From contig NZ_AP017422.1 of NCBI RefSeq assembly GCF_002355595.1, positions 2,294,001-2,358,000 of the forward strand: DNA of 64,000 nucleotides, given 5' to 3'. The position numbers were made by a program, and so were the translations under genes. The DNA comes from Filimonas lacunae. GTDB lineage: Bacteria; Bacteroidota; Bacteroidia; Chitinophagales; Chitinophagaceae. Below the pieces are notes generated by a model. The model was not told the DNA's origin. It made no database searches and saw only the letters and a program-made list of their open reading frames with translations. Below, piece by piece: positions 17,012 to 27,800 of this stretch (the stretch's first letter is position 1; every line of letters begins with the position of its first letter).

Positions 17012-18127
17012 ATGGTCGTTTCCGGAGCAACAAAAAAAAGTCTTGTTAAAAGGGTTTTACCGCACGTAGGGGTTTGGACGTTGTATGTATTATACATTTA
17101 TATAGTAAACACCTATACCAATCCTAATATCCGAGTCAGCGTAGTTCTTGCCCACCTTTTACCATTTTGCCTGTCCTTTTATGTAAGCCTTGGCTGCTTT
17201 AACCTGTTTAAAAAAACAGGCATACTCGCCGGCATCGTTATCCTGTTTTTCTCTATGTTGGGCATGGTGAGCCTGGGATATCTGTACAGCTATAAACTGC
17301 TTACACTGGCTGGTATAGTACTGTTCGATTCGCAAAACTGGAAAATGTATGTGCAAACCGCTTTTACCGGCTACATGCAGTATTTTATCTACGCACTGCT
17401 GTACTTTATGGTAGGAGCCGCTTCCCGCCGCGAACGCAGCCTGCGTTACCTGCAGGAAGAGAAGTTTGAACTGGAGCGCGAAAAAAAGCAACAGGAGCTG
17501 GAAAACGCTTTACTGAAACAACAGGAACTAAAAATTCAGCAGGAAAAGCTGGAACTGGAATATGCCTTCCTGCGCTCACAAATCAATCCCCACTTTTTAC
17601 ATAACACACTCAACGTATTGTTTTCACAGGCCCTGATGCATTCTCAGGAGCTGGCCGATAACATCATGAAGCTATCTCAGCTAATGCGTTATGCCATGGA
17701 AAGTTTTGAAGCCACCGATGGCAAAGTGAGTATTAAAAACGAACTGCAGCATCTGCAAACCTTAATAGATATTCACCAGGTTCGTTTTTCCGGGGCGCTG
17801 CAAATTCAGCTTACCGTAGAAGGAGAGATGAATGGTCATGCACTGCCGCCTTTATCCATCATCACCATTGTAGAAAACGCCTTTAAATACGGCGATTTAA
17901 AAGATGCCAGCCGTCCTTTGCTTATAAGGGTTTGTTTGCTGGAAGACCGCATCTATTTCTATTGTCATAATAAGAAAAAGGCCATTCCATCCCTGGAGCT
18001 GCCTTCTCATAATATTGGTTTAAGCAACCTGAGCAAACGGCTGGACCTGAGTTTTAAAAACAGGTACGAGATACAGGCCCAAAATGCCACCGATTCCTAT
18101 ACTTTTGAACTGACTATAAAAAAGTAA
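17012..18127 (+). CDS. LytS-type sensor histidine kinase
   Basis: The 371-residue protein has about four membrane helices in residues 15-135, then a long charged coiled coil (about 138-185). The His_kinase domain follows with INPHFLHNTLN (phospho-acceptor His194) and the ATP-binding N box IVENAFKYGD. The terminal G box is short (NIGLSNLSKRL). It lies 4 bases before the LytTR regulator gene, so the two form one two-component system. There is no separate sensor domain outside the membrane, so the signal may be a membrane or small hydrophobic one. Its place between peptide-processing genes and the LanC-like gene suggests, but does not prove, that it controls them. Confidence 0.88.
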   Translation: MVVSGATKKSLVKRVLPHVGVWTLYVLYIYIVNTYTNPNIRVSVVLAHLLPFCLSFYVSLGCFNLFKKTGILAGIVILFFSMLGMVSLGYLYSYKLLTLAGIVLFDSQNWKMYVQTAFTGYMQYFIYALLYFMVGAASRRERSLRYLQEEKFELEREKKQQELENALLKQQELKIQQEKLELEYAFLRSQINPHFLHNTLNVLFSQALMHSQELADNIMKLSQLMRYAMESFEATDGKVSIKNELQHLQTLIDIHQVRFSGALQIQLTVEGEMNGHALPPLSIITIVENAFKYGDLKDASRPLLIRVCLLEDRIYFYCHNKKKAIPSLELPSHNIGLSNLSKRLDLSFKNRYEIQAQNATDSYTFELTIKK

Positions 18128-18131
18128 CGCG

Positions 18132-18854
18132 ATGATTAAGTGCGTAATTATTGATGATGAGCAGTTGGCTATCAATGTAATTGAAATGTACGTTAAAAAA
18201 ATGCCCAACCTTCAGCTGGTAGGCACGGCCACTAACCCTTTAACCGGTATAGAACTGGTGCAGCAGCACAAAGCCGATGTGGTGTTCCTGGATATACAGA
18301 TGGATGAAATGGGAGGTATAGACGTAATGAAAATATTAGGGCCTTCTGTAAAAGTGGTGTTCTGTACCGCTTTCTCCGAATTTGCCGTAACCAGCTACGA
18401 ACTGGATGCCGTAGACTATCTGATGAAGCCGGTAGCCTTTAGTCGTTTTGTAAAAGCCGTACAGCGCGTAAGCAACGCTATATTATCGCAATCAGTAGTA
18501 GCATCCGATGCCATACCCGACGACTATATTTTTGTAAAGGCCGAGCAAAAAGGCAAAATGATAAAAATAAACCTCGATGATATTGACTTTGTAGAAGGCA
18601 TGAGTAACTACGTTGCCTTTCATCGCGGCAAAGAAAGAATTCTGGCTTATCTCACCCTCAAAGAAGTGGAAGAACGCTTACCAGCCAGTCATTTCATGCG
18701 GGTACACAAATCTTATATTGTAGCATTAAGACAAATCACCACTATTGAAAACGGCGACCTGGTGTTAAAAGACACCAACGATCGTGTACCGTTAAGCAAC
18801 ACTTACAAGCAGGCTTTTATGGATAAAATGAAGAGCAAATTGATGGGCGATTAG
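18132..18854 (+). CDS. LytTR-family response regulator
   Basis: The 240-residue protein has a receiver domain (CVIIDDEQLAINVIE with the acidic pocket, VVFLDIQMDEMGG with phospho-acceptor Asp54, Lys in YLMKPV). A LytTR DNA-binding domain follows (about 130-238: IFVKAEQKGKMIKINLDDID, then HFMRVHKSYIVAL and LSNTYKQAFMDKM). It acts on promoters as the output of the adjacent LytS-type kinase. Candidate targets are the peptide locus upstream and the separately promoted LanC-like gene downstream, though no LytTR site could be identified by eye. Confidence 0.9.
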   Translation: MIKCVIIDDEQLAINVIEMYVKKMPNLQLVGTATNPLTGIELVQQHKADVVFLDIQMDEMGGIDVMKILGPSVKVVFCTAFSEFAVTSYELDAVDYLMKPVAFSRFVKAVQRVSNAILSQSVVASDAIPDDYIFVKAEQKGKMIKINLDDIDFVEGMSNYVAFHRGKERILAYLTLKEVEERLPASHFMRVHKSYIVALRQITTIENGDLVLKDTNDRVPLSNTYKQAFMDKMKSKLMGD

Positions 18855-18926
18855 GTAAGAGTACTCATTTGGCATGCAGTAAAGGTAGTTTCACATAATG
18901 CTCTGAAAACGTATAGCAACCCTTTT

Positions 18927-18934
18927 TAGATTTG
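18927..18934 (+). promoter_or_regulatory. Bacteroidota -7 promoter element (TAGATTTG)
   Basis: TAGATTTG matches the Bacteroidota TAnnTTTG -7 consensus and lies 19 bases before the LanC-like start codon. The -33 TTTG element is not obvious. It suggests the LanC-like gene has its own promoter rather than only read-through from the two-component pair. Confidence 0.45.
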
Positions 18935-18953
18935 TACTATATAAATCTATAAC

Positions 18954-20180
18954 ATGAAGGGAATCGCTAATTTATATGTTTCGCAGGATATTGATGCACA
19001 CACGAATTACACTGACATGCTAAAATCAAGGGCTTTACACTTGTTTGAAAAAACAGATGAGGCCATACTCTTTAACGGGCTAACGCACACCAGAACATTA
19101 CCTGATACAGATATCATCCTTTACTACAGTGCTTTGTACGAAGCTACTGTAAGTGAAGAGTATGGCAGCAAGGTTGATGCACTACTGGCCGATGCGTTTG
19201 CAACAGTGAACGAGCAAACTATACGCCGCATGAATCCGGGACTGGCAAAAGGCTTAAGCACTTTGCTGTACCTGGCCGATATGCACGAAAAACGCGGTCG
19301 TTACGTAGAGTACGGCGGAAAAAGAGATTTAATTGAAGACTACTGTTTTCAATACGCGCGTCATCTGGTGGCCAGCGACACCAACGGATTTCTCAACGGT
19401 TCGTTTGGTATCCTGTTCTGCTTTTTAAACACCTCGTTTTACACACGTAAGCAAAAGCACATAGAGTTGCTGCTGGAAGATATTGACGCCGCAGCTGTGC
19501 AAAACCTACACCGTTTCTGGATCAGGAATGCCAATGGCGATAACAGGCACGAAATTGACTTTAGCCTTGCTAACGGTCAACACGCCTACCTGCTTATCCT
19601 GTTGCAGGCATTAGAGCGCGGCATCAGCATCGATCGCAATTACATGTCCATTACCAAAGGCATTAATTATTTACTGCAGGTAAAACAGGATGTAGATAAC
19701 GAAAGCAAAAAATACTCATTCTTCCCCGAATCGGTAAACAGCGTAACACATCAGCGTACCTATAGTAACCGTCTGGCCTGGAATGGCGGTGATTTAAACG
19801 GGGCCCTGCTGTTGTATAATGCTGCCGACACCTTAAGCAATAATATTTATTTGCAGGTGGCCGACATTGTAGGTACCTCTTCCTTAATGCGTGTAAAAGA
19901 AGAAGAAACCTTGTGTACCGATGGCAGTTTTTATTATGGAGCAGCAGGTGTTGCCCAGTTATATAAAACCTTACACAAATTAAGACCATTGCCGGCCTAC
20001 GAAAACGGTTACCGTTTGTGGATGGAAAAAACAATGGACTTCCTGGAAGAAGAACTACAGCACGGAACCTACCAATCCAAAGAAAACGACCTGTTAAACG
20101 GACTGGTAGGAGTGAACTTAACTTTATTGTCTTTCATTAATGAAAAAGAATTAAGCTGGAGCCGTATCTGCTTATTGTAA
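18954..20180 (+). CDS. LanC-like protein lacking the zinc ligands
   Basis: The 408-residue protein shows the repeated helical-hairpin pattern of lanthionine synthetase C proteins: NPGLAKGLSTLLYLA, NGFLNGSFGILFCF, DFSLANGQHAYLLILLQAL, RLAWNGGDLNGALLL, FYYGAAGVAQLYKTL and NDLLNGLVGVNLTLLSF. Active LanC enzymes bind zinc through Cys in WCYG and Cys-His in CHG. Here these read WNGG (Asn277) and YYG (Tyr327, Tyr328), so all three ligands are gone while the surrounding residues are kept. It therefore cannot be a conventional cyclase; a peptide-binding or scaffold role is one reading. Its stop lies one base from the convergent gene's stop. Confidence 0.78.
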   Translation: MKGIANLYVSQDIDAHTNYTDMLKSRALHLFEKTDEAILFNGLTHTRTLPDTDIILYYSALYEATVSEEYGSKVDALLADAFATVNEQTIRRMNPGLAKGLSTLLYLADMHEKRGRYVEYGGKRDLIEDYCFQYARHLVASDTNGFLNGSFGILFCFLNTSFYTRKQKHIELLLEDIDAAAVQNLHRFWIRNANGDNRHEIDFSLANGQHAYLLILLQALERGISIDRNYMSITKGINYLLQVKQDVDNESKKYSFFPESVNSVTHQRTYSNRLAWNGGDLNGALLLYNAADTLSNNIYLQVADIVGTSSLMRVKEEETLCTDGSFYYGAAGVAQLYKTLHKLRPLPAYENGYRLWMEKTMDFLEEELQHGTYQSKENDLLNGLVGVNLTLLSFINEKELSWSRICLL

Positions 20181-20181
20181 A

Positions 20182-21135
20182 CTATTGAATATCCAGCTCC
20201 ATCTGGATATTACAGCGTTCATAGGGCGATGCATGACCTATTACTTTAGAAAACCCCATTTTGTAGTAAAGGTTTACCGCCGGTTTTAATATGGTATTAC
20301 TTTCCAGGTAAATTTTCCGGGCACCCGCTTCTTTCGCTTTGGCTACAATAGCCTGTCCCAACAGCCAGCCTATATGTTTACCCTGCATGCGTGGCGATAC
20401 GGCCATCTTGGCCATTTCAAAGTCGTATTCAGGGTCATCCATTTTTATTAATGCACAAACACCAGCGGGTTCCCCTTTATATAAGGCTACTAATATATAA
20501 CCACCCTTATCCAGGATATAGGCCTTAGGGTTGTCCAGTGCTTTATAATCAGCCGCTTCCATAGTAAAATAAGTGCTTATCCATTCTTCATTCAGGTTTT
20601 TAAAAGCCTGCTGATATTGGAGCTGGAAAGGCACTATTTCCACATCCTGGCTTTCGCGTTGTTTTTTCTGCTGTTGTACCCGTTGCAATAGTGATTGCTG
20701 TTGCAGCAAAAACTCCCATTCTTCAATAGCCTTCCACAGGTTATTGCGTGTGTTAGCCTGTAATTCCTCAATGGCATTGTTCACATCAGTATACTGGTGC
20801 TGAATTTTTGTGACAATTTCCTTCCCTTTGGCAGAAAGACTTACCATATTCCTTCGGCCATCACTTTTATCCTTTTTTTCTTTTACCAACCCATGTGCTG
20901 CCATTTCACTGATAATCTTGCTGACAGAAGGGTGGGAGTGGCCTATGTCTTTGGCAATAGCCGTAATGGTTTGCCCTTCCTGCTGCGATAGCTGGTAAAA
21001 CACTGGAAACCACTTAGGTTGCATGTCTACATTGTACAGCTTATAAATCTGCGCTGCATCTTCTGTTATCTTATCTGTTAATAAACGAAGCCGGCTGCCT
21101 ATAGCCATTTTGCCCACGGTATCAAAAAAACTCAT
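20182..21135 (-). CDS. MarR regulator fused to a GNAT acetyltransferase
   Basis: The protein has 317 residues. The N-terminal part (about 1-140) is a MarR winged helix (ITAIAKDIGHSHPSVSKIIS, then LVKEKKDKSDGRRNMVSLS with the wing). The C-terminal part (about 155-317) is a GNAT domain (KMAVSPRMQGKHIGWLLGQA is the acetyl-CoA loop, followed by KIYLESNTILKPAVNLYYKM). This fusion is common and may couple ligand sensing to acetylation. A 9-bp hairpin in its last codons (20188-20211) sits between the convergent stops and may terminate both transcripts. A resistance role for the neighbouring peptide locus is possible but unsupported. Confidence 0.85.
   Translation of the reverse strand: MSFFDTVGKMAIGSRLRLLTDKITEDAAQIYKLYNVDMQPKWFPVFYQLSQQEGQTITAIAKDIGHSHPSVSKIISEMAAHGLVKEKKDKSDGRRNMVSLSAKGKEIVTKIQHQYTDVNNAIEELQANTRNNLWKAIEEWEFLLQQQSLLQRVQQQKKQRESQDVEIVPFQLQYQQAFKNLNEEWISTYFTMEAADYKALDNPKAYILDKGGYILVALYKGEPAGVCALIKMDDPEYDFEMAKMAVSPRMQGKHIGWLLGQAIVAKAKEAGARKIYLESNTILKPAVNLYYKMGFSKVIGHASPYERCNIQMELDIQ
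20188..20211. terminator. Hairpin between convergent genes
   Basis: A 9-bp perfect stem (20188-20196 with 20203-20211) with a 6-nt loop lies inside the final codons of the MarR-GNAT gene. It is the only terminator-like structure between it and the LanC-like gene. Confidence 0.4.
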
Positions 21136-21890
21136 CTATTCTATTTTTGTGTTCTTGATTATGTAACTGATTACGCAAATATAGTGAAGTGTATTTGAAT
21201 ATTGGATTGTAGCTGAATTTTTACAATAAAAGTTCTCGTGCGAAAACTGCCCAATCACCAGGAAATAGTAATGGTCTCTTGAAAAGAACAGTTCTGATAA
21301 ATTACTTGTTACAGCTTGCTAAAACGGCTAACCTACACATGTAGTGGTAGCAGTTGAACGTGCCAAAGCTATTCTAAAGCCTGGCAAAAGGCATAGATAC
21401 AGCCTGGATGAAGCATGCCATAAGCATAGATGATACATGCATAAAGCGTTCAAAAAGGTTTAAAAGGCTTGTTTCTATTACAGCAAGATATAGGGCCAAT
21501 TTGTTCTGCTTTATCATATTATTGAAAAGAGCGCGCGCAGATGATAAAGTAATTTTTGTATTGATTGCATTACTCAACCTTAAAAAAATCCGTTCATTTT
21601 TCAGATTTTGTTCATTTTGTTCAGGCTTCCAAAAAGCATGATTTTAATGTGGATTATTCAAGTGACTTGTTAATTTTATCCCCTATTGAGAAAAAAGTGT
21701 AACTGAATTGTGAGAAAATGTTATATGTGGCAAAGGGCTCCGTTACTTCTCAGTAGCTCCAATTTCCTATCTGAGTTATTCTAATTAAGAACTTATTTAT
21801 TGATGGTTTCCGGTTATTTGTTCCTGTAAAGGGACCAGATAGAGGTATGCTTTGCAGGTAACAGGGGCCAGGCCGATTATGCTAGTTTTT
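21136..21890. other. Long upstream region of the giant adhesin gene
   Basis: About 750 bases have no supportable gene. The region contains a short set of degenerate repeats of about 22-23 bases at 21361-21450, and AT-rich sequence after 21480 that probably holds the adhesin promoter. No clear TAnnTTTG element was found. Short frames at 21374-21641 on both strands lack features of real proteins. Confidence 0.4.
21361..21450. repeat. Short degenerate repeat, about 22-23 bp units
   Basis: Three to four imperfect units can be aligned by AAAGCCTGG, GGCATAGAT..CAGCCTGG, AGCATGCC..AAGCATAG and TACATGCAT..AAGCGTTC. GCAT-type cores start at 21391, 21413 and 21424. The match is visual and weak. Confidence 0.3.
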
Positions 21891-24800
21891 ATGAAAAATT
21901 TTTACATGCGTACCCTTCTTACCGTCCTTTTCAGTGTTGCTGCCCTTATTACACGGGCACAGTTCCCCTACACGGAAACGTTTAAAACCTCCAGTGCACC
22001 AGGTATTGTGTTTGGCGGAACGCCCTCGGCGTTTCTGACCGCTCCCAGTATAGATGCCAATGGTAAAGGGTATTTGCGGTTTACATCGGCCAGCCAGAAC
22101 CAGAAATCTTTTATCTACAGTACCACTACCTTTCCCTCAGGGTATGGTATTAATATATCGTTTGAATATTATACCTATGGTGGTAACGGAGCAGACGGTA
22201 TCACCTTCTTCCTGTTCGACGCTACTGCCATCAGCAGTTTCAACGTAGGTGGTTTTGGTGGCTCACTAGGTTATGCGCAGCGTATCACGGATGATAAATC
22301 CGATACGTTACCAGGCTTAAGCAAAGGCTATATAGGTATAGGAATAGATGAGTTTGGTAATTTTAGTAATGCTACAGAAGGCCGGCAGGGTGGGATCGGG
22401 CAAAAATCCAATTCCGTAACACTAAGGGGCGCGGGTAACGGTAAAACATTGGTAAGTACCAACTATCCCTATTTAACCAGTGCACAGCTTACCGGTTTAA
22501 CAGGCGGTTCGCGTACCGACACCACTTCCAGTGCTTCCGGTTACCGCAAAGCTATTATCTCTTTAACCCCTCGCACAGGCGGGGGATTTGTTGTAACTGT
22601 CAAAATTCAGAAAGGCTCTACAACCACTACTGTAATTAATAGTTACGCTTATACAACCACCCCACCTGCTAAATTTGGATTTGGACTTGGTTCTTCTACA
22701 GGTGGTAATACCAATTATCATGAAATAAGAAACCTGACTGTAGATGTTCCTGATTATACGGTGCTACTGGCGCCTACAGCCGTGGCAGATGCAGCAACTA
22801 CCTGCCAGAATACTTCAGTAGGTATTGATGTTACCAATAATGATATTATTACCAACTCCGGTGGTGAATTTAACAATGCCAGCATTGACTTGGATCCTTC
22901 TTCCACGGGTGTACAAACTACCAAATCAGTAAGTGGCGGTACTTTCACTGTTAACACTACCACAGGTATTGTAACCTTTACACCTACCAGTGGCTTTACA
23001 GGAACAGCCACCGCTTCGTACACTGTAAAAGACAACTATGGTGCTGCGGCATCTAATTCAGCGAATATAACAGTAACGGTACAACCCGCTATCAGCGGTA
23101 ACACACTTACTGCACCCGCTACCACTACCTTCTGCGGTAGTGGTGATGCAGCTGTTATAACAGGAGCTACTCCAACAGGAGGCTCAGGCACCTATACGTA
23201 TCAATGGCAAAGCTCCACAGATGGTAACACGTTTACCAACATCAGCGGGGCCGCTTCTGCTAGTTACGATCCGCCTTCTGCCGGGCAAACATTCTATTAC
23301 CAGCGAGTCGTCACGTCGGGGTCGTGTTCCTCCACATCGGCCTACGTGGCTATAGTCATACAGCCCACGGTGTCTAATAACACCATAACAGCGCCCGGTA
23401 CCACCACGTTTTGTGGTAGCGGGTCGCCGGGGTCTATAACAGGGGCTACACCCTCAGGGGGTAGTGGCACTTACACGTATCAATGGCAAAGCTCTACCGA
23501 TGGTACCACTTATAGTAATATAAGTGGAGCTACTGCTATTAGTTATACGCCACCTACCTTATCAACGGCGGGTACCTATTATTACCGGCGACAGGTAACG
23601 TCCGGTTCCTGTACCACTGCGTCTAATAGCAATGTGGTTACTATCACCGTACAGGGTACTATAGGTAATAATACCGTTACTGCACCTGCTGTCAGCGCTT
23701 TTTGTAGCAGTGGTGATGCAGCTGTGATTACAGCTACCACACCTACGGGGGGAAGTGGTACGTTTACCTATCAGTGGCAAAGTTCAACTGATAGCGTCAA
23801 CTTTACGAATATAAGCGGGGCAACATCGGCTACATACGATCCGCCCTCCGCTACGGCAACCATGTATTACAGGCGTAACGTTATTTCCGGAAGTTGTACC
23901 GGCGGCGCTTACAGTAATATAGTGGGCATTTATATACAAAGCGCTATCAGTGGCAACTCCATTACTGCTCCTGCTGCCAGCATCTTGTGCGGCAGTGGCG
24001 ATCCGGATGTCATCAATGGAAGCACACCTTCCGGTGGCAGTGGCGTGTATACTTATCAATGGCAAAGTTCAACTGATAACACCACCTTTACCAATGTCAG
24101 CGGCGCTACTTCGGCCAGCTACGATCCAGGTGTACTCAGCGCAACTACCTATTTCCGCAGGCAGGTTACATCCGGAAGCTGTGCTACCGCCAATATCAGC
24201 AATGTCATTACTATTGCCATACAGGCTGCATTAGCTAATAACACAGTTACCGCACCTGCTACCACTACCTTCTGTAGTAGCGGCGACCCTGCCAATATAG
24301 TAGGTGCTACACCTACCGGTGGCAGTGGCACGTATACGTATCAATGGCAAACCTCTTCTGATGGTACTACATTCTCCAACATCAGCGGCGCTACTGCCAT
24401 CAGTTACGATCCGCCGGCTATCAGTACCACTACTTACTACAGAAGACAGGTTACATCTGGTAGCTGTACTACGCCATCTAACAGTAATGTAATTACTATT
24501 ACAGTGCAAACGGCGGTAGCCAATAATAGTGTTACTGCGCCGGCTACCACTACTTTCTGTGGTAGTGGCGATGCGGCTGTGGTTACTGGCAGCACTCCAA
24601 CCGGGGGCAGCGGTACCTACACGTATCAATGGCAAAGCTCTACCGATAACGTTACTTATACCAATATCAGCGGTGCTACATCTGTCAGCTACGATCCGCC
24701 TGTTGCTTCTGTAACTACTTATTACAGAAGACAGGTTGCATCTGGAAGCTGTACCACCGCCAACAATAGTAACGCTATCGTTATTACTATACAGTCAGCC

Positions 24801-27800
24801 ATAGGAAGCAATACCATTAACACACCTTCCACGTCTACCTTCTGTGGCAGCGGCGATGCGGCTGTTATTTCAGGTAGTGCGCCAACGGGTGGTAGTGGAA
24901 CCTATACTTATCAGTGGCAAAGTTCTACCGATAATAGCACCTTTTCCAACATCAGTGGTGCTACTGCGGCTACTTACGATCCACCGGTGTCTTCTGTAAC
25001 TACTTATTACAGAAGACTGGTAACTTCCGGTAGCTGTACTACTGCTTCTGCCAGTAATGTGGTAACTATCACTATTGAAAGTGCCATCACCGGTAACACC
25101 TTAACAGCACCTGCTACCACTACCTTCTGTGGCAGCGGTACTCCAGGTTCTATTACCGGCAGCACACCTGCAGGTGGTAACGGAGCATTCACTTACCAAT
25201 GGCAGGGTTCAACCGATGGTACCAATTATACCAATATTACTACCGGTGGTACCTCTAAAGATTATACACCAGGCGCCTTCACCAATGCCGGAACTTATTA
25301 TTACCGTCGTTTGGTTACATCAGGAAGTTGTACAACTGCTGATGTATCTGCGTCTGTAGTGTTTACTGTTCAGTCTGCTATCGCGGCCAATACAGTAACT
25401 GCACCAGCTACTACCACTTTCTGTGGCAGTGGCGATGCTGCTGTAATTACCGGCAGTACACCAACCGGTGGCAGTGGCACGTATACTTATCAATGGCAAA
25501 GCTCTACTGATAACAACACCTTTACTAATATCAGTGGTGCTACAACTATTAGTTACGATCCGCCAGTAGCTTCTGTAACTACTTATTACAGACGCCTGGT
25601 AACTTCCGGTAGCTGTACAGCGGCTTCTACCAGCAATGTGGTGACTATTACCATAGAAACTGCTGTATCCGGCAATACTGTTACAGCGCCAGCCACCACT
25701 ACCTTCTGCGGTAGCGGCACGCCAGGTGCTATTACCGGCGCCACCCCAACCGGTGGCAGCGGCACCTATTCTTACCAGTGGCAGCTTTCTACCGATGGCA
25801 CCACTTATAATAATATTACTACCGGTGGTAACGGTAAAGATTATACGCCTGCTACGCTTACCACTGCGGGAACTTATTACTATCGTCGCCTGGTAACCTC
25901 CGGTAGTTGTACCACTGCTTCTACCAGCAATGTGGTTACTATTACTATACAGGCTTCTTTAGCTAATAATACGGCAACTGCACCTGCTACCACTACTTTC
26001 TGTGGCAGTGGCGATGCGGCTGTAATCACTGGCAGCACCCCAACCGGTGGTAGCGGCACCTATACCTATCAGTGGCAAAGTTCTGCTGATGGTTCCACAT
26101 ATACTAACATCAGTGGTGCTACAGCCATTAGTTACGATCCGCCGGTTGCTACAGCTACTACTTATTACCGCCGCCTGGTAACCTCCGGTACCTGTACGTC
26201 TGCTTCTATCAGTAACGAAGTGCTCATCACTATACAGGCTGCTATAGCAGGCAATACTGTTACTGCACCTGCTACCACTACCTTCTGTGGCAGTGGCGAT
26301 GCTGCGGTAATTGCCGGCAGCACCCCAACCGGTGGCAGTGGTACCTTTAGTTATCAGTGGCAAAGTTCTACGGATAACGTAAGCTTTACCGATATCAGTG
26401 GCGCTACATCTTCCAGCTACGATCCGCCAACAGTGTCAGTTACTACTTATTATCGCCGCCAGGTAACCTCTGGTAGCTGTACTGTTGCTTCCGGCAGCAA
26501 CGTAGTAACTATTACTATACAAAGCGCGATAGCCAATAATACCTTAACGGCGCCTGCTACCACCACCTTCTGTGGCAGCGGCGATGCAGCGGTAATTACC
26601 GGCAGCACACCAACCGGTGGTAGCGGAACCTTTACTTATCAATGGCAAAGTTCTACCGATGGTGCCACTTATACCAACATCAGTGGAGCTACTTCGGCCA
26701 GCTACGATCCGCCATCTGTATCTGCTACTACTTATTTCCGTCGCCTGGTAACCTCCGGTAGCTGTACCACTGCCAATAGCAGTGCTGCAGTGATCATTAC
26801 CATCCAGTCAGCGCTGGGTAATAACACAGCTACTGCGCCTGCTACTACCACCTTCTGTGGCAGTGGCGATGCAGCGGTTATTACTGGCAGCGCACCAACT
26901 GGTGGCAATGGCACCTATACCTATCAGTGGCAAAGCTCTACTGATGGAACTAACTTTACCGATATCAGCGGTGCTACTTCAATCAGTTATGATCCTCCAT
27001 CAGTTTCTGTAACAACTTATTACAGAAGAGCTGTAACTTCCGGCAGTTGTACCGTTCCTTCCACCAGCAATGTCATCACTATTACTATACAGGCTGCCAT
27101 TGCCGGTAATACTGTTACCGCACCTGCTACTACTACCTTCTGCGGTAGTGGCGATGCGGCTGTAATTACAGGAGCCACCCCAACAGGTGGTGATGGAACT
27201 ACTTATACCTACCAATGGCAAAGCTCTGCTGATGGTACCACATTCTCTAATATCAGCGGCGCAACCTCGGCCAGTTATGATCCACCGGCTGCCAGTGTCA
27301 CTACTTATTACAGAAGGCTGGTAACCTCCGGCAGCTGTACCTCCGCTTCTTTCAGCAATGTGGTAACTATTGCTATCCAGGCTACAGTAGGAAATAACGT
27401 GCTTACTGCACCTGCTACCACTACCTTCTGCGCCAGTGGCGATCCTGCCGTTATTAACGGCAGCACCCCAACCGGTGGCGATGGTACCAACTATACCTAT
27501 CAGTGGCAAAGCTCTACAGATGGCAGCACTTACACTGTTATCAGTGGTGCTACTTCTGCCAGCTATGATCCTCCGGCAATAAGCCAGACAACTTATTATA
27601 GAAGAGCGGTAACTTCCGGCAGCTGTACGGGTGCGGTATTTAGTAATGTGGTGATAATGACCGTACAGTCTGCTATTGCAGGCAATACGGTTACTGCGCC
27701 TGCTACTACCACTTTCTGTGCCAACGGGGATGCGGCTGTTATCACCGGTGCTACGCCAACAGGTGGTGATGGCACCAATTACAGTTATCAGTGGCAACGG

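Noticed and set aside
18954-20180. Active lanthionine cyclase
   Set aside because: The three zinc ligands are replaced by Asn and two Tyr, and the nearby candidate precursor has no Cys.
21374-21641. Small ORFs on both strands before the adhesin gene
   Set aside because: The translations look random, and they overlap each other and the degenerate repeats.
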